The notes beneath the pieces are model-generated. The model was not told where the DNA came from. It did not search any database and saw nothing but the letters and a program-made list of their open reading frames with translations. A stretch of DNA of 64,000 bases from Leifsonia xyli. GTDB lineage: Bacteria > Actinomycetota > Actinomycetes > Actinomycetales > Microbacteriaceae. The first letter of the stretch is position 1. The number at the start of each line of letters is the position of its first letter. This document shows positions 41,112-54,443 of the stretch, piece by piece. The position numbers and the translations under genes are program-made. The stretch spans positions 1,674,001 to 1,738,000 of the forward strand of contig CP014761.1 in NCBI GenBank assembly GCA_001647635.1, read 5' to 3'.

Positions 41112-43766
41112 CGTCACCACGGCGGGCGGCGCCGTCGCGAGCGCGCCGGTCTGGCCGAGCGCTGCGCTGGTCAGCGAACCCGCTGCGGTCACCAGGCTGG
41201 GGCCGATGAGCTCGGTGCTCGCCCCGCCCTGGCCGGTCGCGGCCTGGAACGACGGCAGCGTCGAGTAGATCGCCGGGTCGCCCGCTCCGCGCGACCAGAT
41301 CACGACCCAGCCGGGCTGAGACGTCGACGGACGCTGGAACAGGGTGTTCGACACCACGGTCTTCAGCGCGGCGGCCGAGAACTGGTGCGAGTAGTCCTCC
41401 ATGCACAGCAGGCAGTTGCCCGTCGAGCCGGAGAGCACCGAGTTCCGCACCTGCACGTTGGAGCTGATCCACGTCATTTCGGGGTCCGGGAACGGACGAC
41501 GGGGGTCGTGACCGTAGTCGGCCGCGTTGGTCCCACGGCGGGTGGACTGGGTGATGTCGACGTTGCGCTTGTTGTCCGCGAGCGTCGAGTTCCAGATCTG
41601 CACGTCCGCCGAGCTGTCGACCTTCACGCCCGCCTGGCTGTTGTCGATCGCCTTGATGTTCGACACCAGCGCCTTCTGCGAGATCTCGATGTCGAGACCG
41701 TTCGCGAGGTTGCGGAGGTAGTCGTTGTTGGCGAACGTCATGTCGTAGACGGCCATGTCGGTCCAGAAGCCCTGCCCGTAGTTGCCCACGAACGCGCTGC
41801 CGGTCACGGTCACGCCGCGGGAGCGGGTGATCTTCATGCCGCCGGACACCGGGGACGTGTTGAACCGCTCGGCCGTATTCCCGGCCGCGAGCAGGTTCTG
41901 CACGGTCAGGTTGTCGGCGTAGTCGGCGTGCACGCCGGTGAGGCCGTTGCGGGCCACGGTGACGTTGCGGAGCACGTTATTCGCGCCGCCGAGCGAGATG
42001 CCCTGAGTGGCGCTGTCGGTGACGGCGATGTTCTCGAGCGTCGTCCCGCCCTTGGTGGCGGTGAGCACGCCCATGTCCGGCACGGAGTCCGCGTAGCGGC
42101 GGATGCCGAAGCCGCGGAGCACATCACCGGAGTTGGCGATCGTGAACGCTTTCTGGAGGGTGCTCGCCCGGGTGTCGCCACCCGTCGGGTCGGTCCCCGT
42201 GATCAGGGTCTTCGCCGCCTCGTTGTACGCGAACGTGCCCGCGACGACCTTGGAAGCGTCGGTGACCTGACGCTGGGAGGTGCCCTTCACGAACAGCTGG
42301 TCCGGGTGGGCGGCCATCGGGAAGGAGGGGTTGATCCACTGCCAGCCGGAGGCCGTGCCGTCCGCAGCACCGCGCGAGTACGTCGGGCTGTGGTCGAACA
42401 CGTGGTTCCAGCCGGTGGCGACCCAGACGGATCCGGACTTCGTCCAGTTCGTCACCGGGACGCTGCCGTCGAACCAGACGGCCTCCTTCGGGTACGACTG
42501 GAGCGTGAGCTGCTTGCCCGGCGGGAGCGTGACGCTCTCGTTGTAGGTGCCGGCGCGCAGCACGATGGTCTGACCGGAGGTCGCCTTCGCGACGGCGGCG
42601 GCGACCGTGCGGAACGGGCTGCCCTGGCTGCCGGTGGCGGAGTCGGAGCCCTGCGGCGACACGAAGAGCGCGCCGGCGGGGACCGGGTACGAGGTCTGGC
42701 CGGGCTCGGCCGAGCCGGTCGTCGAGCGGACGCCGGTCAGGTCGATGCCGGTGGTGACCGGGGTGCCGGGGTTCGGCTGCTCGGGAGCCGGCGGCGTCAC
42801 CGGCGGAGCCGGCTGCGACGGGGTCGGCGTGGGCGTCGGAGTCGTCGCGGGAGGCGTCGGCGTCGGCGTGCCCGTCGGCTTCGGCGTGGTGGTCGGCGCG
42901 GGGGTCGAGCCGCCCGTGGTCGCCGGCACCAGCTTCTGCGCGCGGATGCCCGAGTGCCGGAGGGCGACGGGCGACGACGCGCTGGACGCGTACGTCCAGA
43001 TGCCGAAGGCGCCCGCGCCGGAGAGGCGCTGCTGGGAGGCGTCGGCGCCGGTGACCTGCCAGGCCGGCACGGTCGCGCCGGTCGTGTAGGCACGGGCGGA
43101 GAAGTCGACCGGGGCCGCGCCCGTGGTCTGCGCCTCGATGGTGATCCGCTGGCCCGCGCGGACCGATGGCACGACGACGCGCTCGGCGGCCAGCGTGGCC
43201 TGAGCGCCGCCGGCGTCACCGACGCGGAGGAACGAGAGGTTCGCCGTGCCGCGCGGGGTGACGCGCAGCTGCGCGACATAGGCATGACCGCCGGCGATGC
43301 GCAGGCGCAGGCCGGTGTAGACGCCGTTGCCCGAGAGCGGCAGCGCCGGGACGGTCAGCTCGTCGGAGGCGTGGATGTCGCGCTCCGACACCGAGCCGAG
43401 CACGGCTTCGGTGGAGTGGCCGGGCGACGGGGCGGTGAGCGTGCCGCCGCCGGACGGCGACACGGACTGGCCCGCGCTCTTGCTCACGGTGTAGGCGCCG
43501 CCGACGGGGGCGTCGCCCCAGCCGGTCGCGATCGAGCGGTTGAAGTCGTCGGAGACGATCGTCTTCCCGAGCTCGTAGGACGTGGCGGCGGTCGCCCCGA
43601 GGGGGACAGTCACGGCCGCCGTTGCGGCGACCGCTGCGATGCCCACGCCGGCGAGGACGGCGCGGAGCTTCGTGGATTTTGTGGGAGTGTCGGGGTTTTG
43701 GGGGTGTTGGCGAGGCGGTGTCTGGCCTTGCGGACCATGGACTGTCTTCCAATGCTTGTAGTTCAC
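41064..43766 (-). CDS. Secreted right-handed beta-helix protein (pectate-lyase-like), possible polysaccharide-active enzyme
   Basis: 900 residues, GTG start at 43764-43766. A long N-terminal region (about 30 polar residues) precedes the hydrophobic signal segment LRAVLAGVGIAAVAATAAVTV. Residues about 60-285 form a module beginning SDDFNRSIATGWGDAPVGGAYTV, similar to the C-terminus of the 25949 protein. A Thr/Pro linker (about 290-335) leads to the parallel beta-helix domain: ALFVSPQGSDSATGSQGSPF, QTIVLRAGTYNESVTLPPG and many turns such as VTVARNGLTGVHADYADNLTV. This fold is shared by polysaccharide lyases and glycosidases, so it may trim, release or modify the polymer. The active site cannot be assigned. 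Confidence 0.85.
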   Translation of the reverse strand: MNYKHWKTVHGPQGQTPPRQHPQNPDTPTKSTKLRAVLAGVGIAAVAATAAVTVPLGATAATSYELGKTIVSDDFNRSIATGWGDAPVGGAYTVSKSAGQSVSPSGGGTLTAPSPGHSTEAVLGSVSERDIHASDELTVPALPLSGNGVYTGLRLRIAGGHAYVAQLRVTPRGTANLSFLRVGDAGGAQATLAAERVVVPSVRAGQRITIEAQTTGAAPVDFSARAYTTGATVPAWQVTGADASQQRLSGAGAFGIWTYASSASSPVALRHSGIRAQKLVPATTGGSTPAPTTTPKPTGTPTPTPPATTPTPTPTPSQPAPPVTPPAPEQPNPGTPVTTGIDLTGVRSTTGSAEPGQTSYPVPAGALFVSPQGSDSATGSQGSPFRTVAAAVAKATSGQTIVLRAGTYNESVTLPPGKQLTLQSYPKEAVWFDGSVPVTNWTKSGSVWVATGWNHVFDHSPTYSRGAADGTASGWQWINPSFPMAAHPDQLFVKGTSQRQVTDASKVVAGTFAYNEAAKTLITGTDPTGGDTRASTLQKAFTIANSGDVLRGFGIRRYADSVPDMGVLTATKGGTTLENIAVTDSATQGISLGGANNVLRNVTVARNGLTGVHADYADNLTVQNLLAAGNTAERFNTSPVSGGMKITRSRGVTVTGSAFVGNYGQGFWTDMAVYDMTFANNDYLRNLANGLDIEISQKALVSNIKAIDNSQAGVKVDSSADVQIWNSTLADNKRNVDITQSTRRGTNAADYGHDPRRPFPDPEMTWISSNVQVRNSVLSGSTGNCLLCMEDYSHQFSAAALKTVVSNTLFQRPSTSQPGWVVIWSRGAGDPAIYSTLPSFQAATGQGGASTELIGPSLVTAAGSLTSAALGQTGALATAPPAVVTSLAGKPAGVPHLGAW

Positions 43767-43896
43767 GAACAGAAAACACGAAGGTGAGACCAGGCCTTCT
43801 GCGCGGAGCTTCCCGTCAACCTAGCAGACACCATTCGTCCATAGAACACGAACGCGCGATTTTATCGCCGGGCCGGGGGAGCCACCAGGGAACTAT

Positions 43897-43916
43897 AACC
43901 CCCCAATTCGGGTGTC
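43897..43916 (+). promoter_or_regulatory. C-rich/G-rich motif upstream of the phosphatase gene (site C)
   Basis: AACCCCCCAATTCGGGTGTC, 24 bases before the ATG at 43941. It is the cleanest copy of the motif also seen at 18731 and 25823. Confidence 0.45.
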
Positions 43917-43928
43917 CCCTTCATCCGA

Positions 43929-43934
43929 CACAAT
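43929..43934 (+). promoter_or_regulatory. Possible -10 (CACAAT) for a leaderless phosphatase transcript
   Basis: CACAAT ends 6 bases before the ATG. GGGAG between them is too close to the start to be a normal ribosome-binding site. Confidence 0.3.
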
Positions 43935-43940
43935 GGGAGC

Positions 43941-44519
43941 ATGCCCTTCCGCATCCTCACCGTCTGCACGGGCAACATCTGCCGCTCGCCCGCCATGCAC
44001 CTCCTGCTGGCGCACGAACTGCGGGGCGACGGGCGCTTCTCGGTGAGCTCGGCGGGTACGCACGCGGAGGTCGACTGGCCGGTGCACCCGCCGATGGACC
44101 GGATGCTCGGGGAGCGCGGCATCGACGTCGAGGGCTTCTCCGCGCGGCAGGCCGACCGCGCCCTGCTGCGCGGATCCGACCTCATCCTGACGGCGACGCA
44201 GCAGCACCGGGGGTGGGTCGCCGAGCACGAGCCGACGGTGGTGCGCCGCGCCTTCACGCTGACCGAGTTCGCCGACGCGTCGGCCGACGCTCCCGCCGGT
44301 CTCTCCGCCGCCGAACTGGTCGCGTGGGCAGCGGCCCATCGGCCTCCGCTGCGTGTGCGCTCGTTCGGCTCCGCCACCCGGCGGGGATACGACGAGGGCG
44401 ACATCCTCGATCCGTACGGTCGCGGAGAAGCGGCCTTCACGGCCTCGCTCGCCCAGATCGACCCCCTCGTAAGCCGGGTCGCGCGTGTGCTCGCGCAGAC
44501 ATCCCCTCAAGCTGGGTGA
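43941..44519 (+). CDS. Low-molecular-weight protein tyrosine phosphatase (Wzb-like)
   Basis: 192 residues. The P-loop C9-T-G-N-I-C-R15-S16 at the N-terminus gives the nucleophile Cys9 and Arg15, and D157 in DILDPYGRG is the general acid. It is longer than classical Wzb (about 147 residues) because of an insertion around residues 90-140. It would dephosphorylate the tyrosine cluster of the autokinase at 31839 and reset polymer length control. It lies at the end of the locus, 10 kb from its likely substrate. Confidence 0.9.
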   Translation: MPFRILTVCTGNICRSPAMHLLLAHELRGDGRFSVSSAGTHAEVDWPVHPPMDRMLGERGIDVEGFSARQADRALLRGSDLILTATQQHRGWVAEHEPTVVRRAFTLTEFADASADAPAGLSAAELVAWAAAHRPPLRVRSFGSATRRGYDEGDILDPYGRGEAAFTASLAQIDPLVSRVARVLAQTSPQAG

Positions 44520-44520
44520 C
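44502..44520 (+). promoter_or_regulatory. Possible degenerate motif copy before the cytidylyltransferase gene (site F)
   Basis: TCCCCTCAAGCTGGGTGAC shares the CCCC...CAA..GGGTG layout with site C. GGTGAGGATATCTCAACC (44545-44562), an imperfect palindrome, follows. Confidence 0.25.
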
Positions 44521-44577
44521 AAATCCTCACTAATCCGCCAGAATGGTGAGGATATCTCAACCATGAGGGGGAAGCCC

Positions 44578-45978
<1,401 letters not shown>

Positions 45979-45995
45979 CTAGCGGCAGGTGGGGG

Positions 45996-46667
45996 TCACA
46001 CCCGTGCGCCGCGCTCGATCGACGATCGGAGCGAGCGGCCGCCGGCCGGGTCGAGGGACAGCAGCCACGCCTGCAGCGCGGCGGCGGGCCACTGGCCGGC
46101 GCGCAGGTCGAGGCCCGGATCGGGGTGGAAGCCGGCGGCCTCGCGGACACAGCCCACCACGTCGAGCAGGGCGATCGTCGCCGCGACCCGCGGGGTGGGC
46201 CGGTGGTCGATGACCAGCGACCAACGCACGGCCTCGCGTAGCGCGCGCTCCTCCGTCGTGCTCGACGCCGGGTGGACGGGCGCGCCGGCGAGGCCGAGGA
46301 ACGCCCACGGCCTCCGCTCGTGCAGCACCCCGCGCTCGACCAGCCGCGAGAGCACGGCGTCGGCCAGGGATCCGCGCCCGAGGCGGTCGACCCACCACTC
46401 GTCGGTCTGCGGAGCGGCGGTCGCCGCGATGCGCTCGCGCACGGCTGCCACCGGATCCTCGTCGGCGGCTCCGAGCGCGGTCGCCCGCACCCGACCCTCG
46501 TGGTCGAGCTCCGCCTCGCCGCGGACCGCCAACTCGGCCAGCGCGCCCGCACCCAAGACGGCGCTGAAGGTGCGCAGCTCGACCGCACGGCGGCCGCTGG
46601 AGTCGCGGAGCAGGAGAAGGGCGAGGCCCTCGGGGACGCTGAGCGTCTCGGGTGCGGGAACGGTCAC
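45996..46667 (-). CDS. GPP34-family phosphoprotein
   Basis: 223 residues resembling the Golgi phosphoprotein 3 (GPP34) family, widespread in actinobacteria. Typical segments are LSVPEGLALLLLRDSSGR at the N-terminus, AVLGAGALAELAVRGEAELD, and LVERGVLHERRPWAFLGL in the middle. In eukaryotes this fold binds phosphatidylinositol 4-phosphate and sorts glycosyltransferases; the bacterial role is not settled. It is 26 bases upstream of pip and could be co-transcribed. Its closeness to a glycosyltransferase-rich locus may be coincidence. Confidence 0.8.
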   Translation of the reverse strand: MTVPAPETLSVPEGLALLLLRDSSGRRAVELRTFSAVLGAGALAELAVRGEAELDHEGRVRATALGAADEDPVAAVRERIAATAAPQTDEWWVDRLGRGSLADAVLSRLVERGVLHERRPWAFLGLAGAPVHPASSTTEERALREAVRWSLVIDHRPTPRVAATIALLDVVGCVREAAGFHPDPGLDLRAGQWPAAALQAWLLSLDPAGGRSLRSSIERGARV

Positions 46668-46700
46668 GCCCTTAACGACGTGAGCGCAGCCGTTTCGTGA

Positions 46701-48683
<1,983 letters not shown>

Positions 48684-48721
48684 CGTGCGGTCCCCCTCCG
48701 CGACTTCCCGCCACCTCCACG

Positions 48722-48774
48722 ATTCGTCACGAATGGCGCCCATTAGTGACGTATGGGCGCCATTCGTGACGAAT
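48722..48774. terminator. Perfect 22-bp inverted repeat between convergent genes
   Basis: Arms 48722-48743 and 48753-48774 are perfectly complementary around a 9-base loop. The outer part ATTCGTCACGAATGG resembles the palindrome at 6599-6655. It lies between mdh and the acyl-CoA oxidase gene and could end both. Confidence 0.75.
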
Positions 48775-48785
48775 ACAGCGCGGGG

Positions 48786-50882
48786 TCAGCGCTTCTTCTG
48801 GGACTTCTCGGGGGTGGGCAGGGTGCCCGCGGCGCGGCGCTCGGCGTAGTAGGCGCGGGCCTCGGACTGGCGCTCCGCCTCGGCGCCGGACGCGATCTTC
48901 GCGCGGACGAGCTCGGGGCCGTAGCCGAACGCGTCCACGAGGTCCACGGCGTGCGGGCGGATGCGCGTGAGCAGCCGGTCGATGTAGGCGCTGACAGCCT
49001 GCGCGCGCTGCGGCGACAGGCGGCCGTTCATCAGGTACCAGGCGAGGTGCTTCTCGATCAGCCCGAAACCGAACAGGTCGCGCAGCCAGGTCAGCACCTG
49101 CTTGGTGCCCGCGTCGGGAGCCTGCTCGAGCGCGTCCGTGAACGCCTCCCACTGCAGCAGCTCGCCGTGGGCGCGAGCGGCCTCGATCAGCTCGTTCTGC
49201 TGCGAGTTGAACAGGTCGGCCGCGGCCTTCTTGCCAAGCTTGGAGGCGGGACGGAGCTTGCCGGCGATCTGCGCGATCATCGTCTCGACGCGGGCCGTCA
49301 GCAGCTCGCGCTGGGTCGTCGGCTCCTGCAGCCAGTTGACCGATCGGGCGGTCGAGCCGAAGTCGCGGACCGTCTGCGCGACGCTCCGCAGCCCCGACCC
49401 GTGGTACGCCTTGCCGGCCGCCTGGGTGACGACGTAACGGGCGAGGGCGCCCGCGTCCGCCTTGGCGAACTTGCGGCTGTAGTCCGTGAGCAGACGCTTC
49501 GCGACGAGCTGCAGCAGGACGTTGTTGTCACCCTCGAAGGTGACCCAGATGTCCAGATCCTGGCGGAGCGACGTGATCCGGTTCTCGGTGAGGAAGCCGG
49601 CGCCGCCGCAGGCCTCGCGGGCCTCCTGCAGCGTGTCGAGCGCGTGCCAGGTGCTCAGCGGCTTGAGGGCCGCCGCGATGGTCTCGAGGTCCTGCCGGTC
49701 GGTGTCGGAGTCGGCCTTGCCGCTGAACACGTCGTCGAACTTGTGCAGGAACACCTCGTGCGCGAAGCTCGCGGCGTACGTCGTGGCAAGACGCGGAAGC
49801 AGGCGGCGCTGGTGGCGCTGGTAGTCGAGGATGACCTCCTCGTCGCTGTCGCTTCCCGCCGTGAACTGACGGCGCTGGGCGGCGTAGGTGATGGCGATCT
49901 TCAGCCCGATCTTGGAGGCGATCACCGCCGAGCCGTCGAGCGAGACGCGGCCCTGGACGAGCGTGCCGAGCATCGTGAAGAACCGGCGTCCGGGGCTCGC
50001 GATCGGCGAGGTGTAGGTGCCGTCCTCGGCGACATCCCCGTAGCGGTTCAGCAGGTCGGTGCGCGGGATGCGCACGCCGGTGAAGTGCAGTCGGCCGTTG
50101 TCGATGCCGTTGAGGCCGCCCTTCTGGCCGTCGTCCTCGCCGCCGATGCCGGGCAGGAAGTCGCCGTTCGCGTCCCGGATCGGGACGTAGAAGGCGTGCA
50201 CGCCGTGGTTGACGTTCTTCGTGATGAGCTGCGCGAAGACGACCGCCGCCGTGGCGTCGACCGCCGCGTTGCCGAGGTAGTCCTTCCACGCGCCCCGGAA
50301 CGGCGTGTCGATGACGAACTCCTGCGTCTCCGGGTCGTAGGTGGCGGTGGTGCCGACGCTGGCGACGTCCGAGCCGTGGCCGGTCTCGGTCATCGCGAAG
50401 GCGCCGGGCACGTCGAGCGCCATGATCGCGGGCAGGTACTTCTGGTGGTGGTGCTCGGTGCCCAGGTGCATGACGGCCGAGCCGAACAGGCCCCACTGGA
50501 CGCCGGACTTGATCTGCACCGAGGGGTCGGCCGCCACGAGCTCTTCGAAGGCGGCGATGTTGCCGCCGTTGTCCTCCTGGCCGCCCACCGACTTCGGGAA
50601 GGCTCGGTGCACCTGTCCGTTCTCGACGAGGAGCTTCAGCTGCTCGAACACGCGCTTGCGGTGGTCGGCGACCAACAGCCCCTCCTGCTTCTGCATCTCC
50701 GGGCGCGACGAGAGCGCACGCGAGGCGAGGCGGGCCTCCGCCCAGTCGCCCAGCAGCTGGCGGCCCAGCGCCTCGACGTCGACGCGCGGGGCGGCGCCGG
50801 TCGTGCGCGGGGGCTCGGGGACGGCGGGCGCCGGGGATGCGGCGGGGGTCGCGCTCGGGACGCGTTCGGCAGTGTCGACCAT
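48786..50882 (-). CDS. Acyl-CoA oxidase/dehydrogenase
   Basis: 698 residues, the length of peroxisomal-type acyl-CoA oxidases. A proline/alanine-rich N-terminus of about 35 residues precedes the fold. GAFAMTETGHGSDVASVGTTA is the FAD-binding signature, WKDYLGNAAVDATAAVVFAQL the substrate-binding strand region, and EACGGAGFLTENRITSLRQD plus the following ITVTFEGDNNVLLQLVA-like stretch (WVTFEGDNNVLLQ) hold the catalytic Glu. It oxidises acyl-CoA in the first step of fatty-acid beta-oxidation. AGGAGAGG immediately upstream of the ATG is a strong ribosome-binding site. Confidence 0.92.
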   Translation of the reverse strand: MVDTAERVPSATPAASPAPAVPEPPRTTGAAPRVDVEALGRQLLGDWAEARLASRALSSRPEMQKQEGLLVADHRKRVFEQLKLLVENGQVHRAFPKSVGGQEDNGGNIAAFEELVAADPSVQIKSGVQWGLFGSAVMHLGTEHHHQKYLPAIMALDVPGAFAMTETGHGSDVASVGTTATYDPETQEFVIDTPFRGAWKDYLGNAAVDATAAVVFAQLITKNVNHGVHAFYVPIRDANGDFLPGIGGEDDGQKGGLNGIDNGRLHFTGVRIPRTDLLNRYGDVAEDGTYTSPIASPGRRFFTMLGTLVQGRVSLDGSAVIASKIGLKIAITYAAQRRQFTAGSDSDEEVILDYQRHQRRLLPRLATTYAASFAHEVFLHKFDDVFSGKADSDTDRQDLETIAAALKPLSTWHALDTLQEAREACGGAGFLTENRITSLRQDLDIWVTFEGDNNVLLQLVAKRLLTDYSRKFAKADAGALARYVVTQAAGKAYHGSGLRSVAQTVRDFGSTARSVNWLQEPTTQRELLTARVETMIAQIAGKLRPASKLGKKAAADLFNSQQNELIEAARAHGELLQWEAFTDALEQAPDAGTKQVLTWLRDLFGFGLIEKHLAWYLMNGRLSPQRAQAVSAYIDRLLTRIRPHAVDLVDAFGYGPELVRAKIASGAEAERQSEARAYYAERRAAGTLPTPEKSQKKR

Positions 50883-51053
50883 GACCTCTCCTAACGGAAA
50901 TCGCGGGATATCGTCACGCTACGACGCCCGTCGCGCGAGCGGAAACCGTCGGTGCCCCGCCTACAAAAGCGGGTCGGGACGTCCACCCTGCCGTTTGTGG
51001 GAACCGTCCAAACGCGGGCCTCCGCTCCGTGACACCACGCACAACGCGCTCAG

Positions 51054-51117
51054 CCCCCGAGCACAGCAAAAACGTCGCCCCAGATGGTCTGGGACGACGT
51101 TCTTCCTTGCTCGGGGG
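51054..51117 (-). terminator. Terminator of the hexapeptide-repeat protein gene
   Basis: CCCCCGAGCA (51054-51063) pairs with 51108-51117, and inner parts ACGTCG/CGACGT and CCCAGA/TCTGGG make a second stem. It lies 18 bases after the minus-strand stop. The remaining interval 50883-51053 shows nothing beyond the acyl-CoA oxidase upstream region. Confidence 0.75.
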
Positions 51118-51135
51118 CGGCGGGAGCAGCGCGCG

Positions 51136-51618
51136 TCAGGCGGCGCGGCGCGAGGCGCGCGGGGCGCGCAGGTCGCGCTGCTGCGGACGCGGCGCGCGGA
51201 GCGGCGTGGTGAGCGCGGCGCGTGCGGCCGCGGCTCCCTTGAGCTCGATGACGGTGCCCGATGCGACCTGGGCGTCGCGCTCGACGCGCGCGCCGTTGCC
51301 GATCATCGCGTTCTCGCCGAGCTTGGCGCCGCTGCCGATCTTGACGCCGGAGCCGACGATGCAGCCCGCGCCGATGTGGACGTTCGCGCCCACGAAGGTG
51401 CGGTCGCCGACCGTGGCGCCCTTGTCGATCCAGCTGCCGGCGCCGACGTACGCGTCCATCCCGACACGGGCATCGGCCTCGACGTAGGCGGTCGGCTCGA
51501 TGTACGCCGACTCGGCCACCCGCGCCGTCGGGGAGACGAGTCCCCGGCCGTTCGCGTGACGCTTGTACTTGATGACGGCCCCGGTCTCGTCCTCGAGCTC
51601 TTCGATCATTCGTGCCAT
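51136..51618 (-). CDS. Left-handed beta-helix (hexapeptide-repeat) protein
   Basis: 160 residues. From about residue 30 the sequence repeats the [LIV]-G-x4 hexapeptide pattern: TARVAESAYIEPTAYVEADA, RVGMDAYVGAGSWIDKGATV, GDRTFVGANVHIGAGCIVGS and so on to GTVIELKG. This forms a left-handed parallel beta-helix as in acyltransferases and gamma-carbonic anhydrases, but the metal-binding histidines of the latter are absent. The C-terminal 35 residues are Arg/Ala-rich. ATG at 51616-51618 has GGAGGA 10 bases upstream. It may be an acyltransferase or a structural protein; no partner is adjacent. Confidence 0.75.
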   Translation of the reverse strand: MARMIEELEDETGAVIKYKRHANGRGLVSPTARVAESAYIEPTAYVEADARVGMDAYVGAGSWIDKGATVGDRTFVGANVHIGAGCIVGSGVKIGSGAKLGENAMIGNGARVERDAQVASGTVIELKGAAAARAALTTPLRAPRPQQRDLRAPRASRRAA

Positions 51619-51777
51619 GTAGCTTGAGTCCTCCATTCGAGCTCGCAAAGTAATCGCTCAATGAGATAACACCGCCCCGTGGGAAGTAATTCCCTGGTCG
51701 TACGGTGGAACGACGGACGATACGCCTTCACGGAGACGCCGCAAGGGGTTACCCCGGGGAGGATGCTGTGGCAGGGC

Positions 51778-53778
<2,001 letters not shown>

Positions 53779-53830
53779 GCCTTCGATCGTAACGGCGGCC
53801 GCCGACGCGTTCCCGGGGAGCGGCAGCATC

Positions 53831-53839
53831 TGTGGATAA
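53831..53839 (+). promoter_or_regulatory. Isolated perfect DnaA-box sequence
   Basis: TGTGGATAA (reverse complement TTATCCACA) lies between the divergent recQ and RibD-C reductase genes. A second copy is at 62446-62454. A single box here is not an origin. Confidence 0.3.
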
Positions 53840-53866
53840 CCCGCGCACCCGCGGCCTCGCCTCCGG

Positions 53867-53872
53867 TACCAT
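53867..53872 (+). promoter_or_regulatory. Possible -10 (TACCAT) for a leaderless reductase transcript
   Basis: TACCAT ends 7 bases before the ATG at 53880 with no Shine-Dalgarno sequence. Confidence 0.3.
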
Positions 53873-53879
53873 CGCCCAC

Positions 53880-54443
53880 ATGCGCCGGCTCATCGTGACG
53901 GAGTTCATGACCCTCGACGGCGTCGTCGAGGCGCCCGGCGGCGAGCCCACCCATCCGCACTCCGGCTGGACCATCCCGTTCGGCACCGACGCCCTGTACG
54001 CCTTCAAGCTGCGCGAGGTTCTGGAGGCGGAGTCGCTCCTGCTCGGGCGCCGCACCTACCAGCAGTTCGCCGACGCCTGGCCGCCGCGCGAGGGCGAGTT
54101 CGCCGACAAGATGAACGCCATGCCGAAGGCGGTCGCGACCTCGCACCCCGCCGAGCTGACCTGGAACGCGACCGCGCTCGAGGCGCCGATCCGCGCATCC
54201 GTCCAGGCGCTGAAGGACGGCGACGGCGGCCCGATCCTGGTCGCGGGCAGCGCATCCCTGGTCCGCTCGCTGCTGGTGTGGGGGCTGGTCGACGAGCTGC
54301 GGCTGCTCACCTACCCCGTGATGGTCGGCGGCGGCATCCGGATCTTCCCGGACGACCACGAGAAGTGGACGTTCGAGCTCGCCGACCTCACCCGATTCGA
54401 CTCCGGCGCGGTGCTGCACACCTACCGTCTGGCCGGGAGCTGA
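53880..54443 (+). CDS. Dihydrofolate-reductase-fold (RibD C-terminal family) protein
   Basis: 187 residues. RLIVTEFMTLDGVVEAPGGE is the standard start of this family, LLGRRTYQQFADAWPPREGE follows, and ILVAGSASLVRSLLVWGLVD is the NADPH-binding GS-x-x-L/T motif. The C-terminus has ELRLLTYPVMVGGGIRIFPD. It is a small predicted NADPH-dependent reductase of unknown substrate. ATG at 53880 begins directly at the conserved strand. The stop overlaps the start of the EamA-type transporter gene (TGATG). Confidence 0.88.
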   Translation: MRRLIVTEFMTLDGVVEAPGGEPTHPHSGWTIPFGTDALYAFKLREVLEAESLLLGRRTYQQFADAWPPREGEFADKMNAMPKAVATSHPAELTWNATALEAPIRASVQALKDGDGGPILVAGSASLVRSLLVWGLVDELRLLTYPVMVGGGIRIFPDDHEKWTFELADLTRFDSGAVLHTYRLAGS

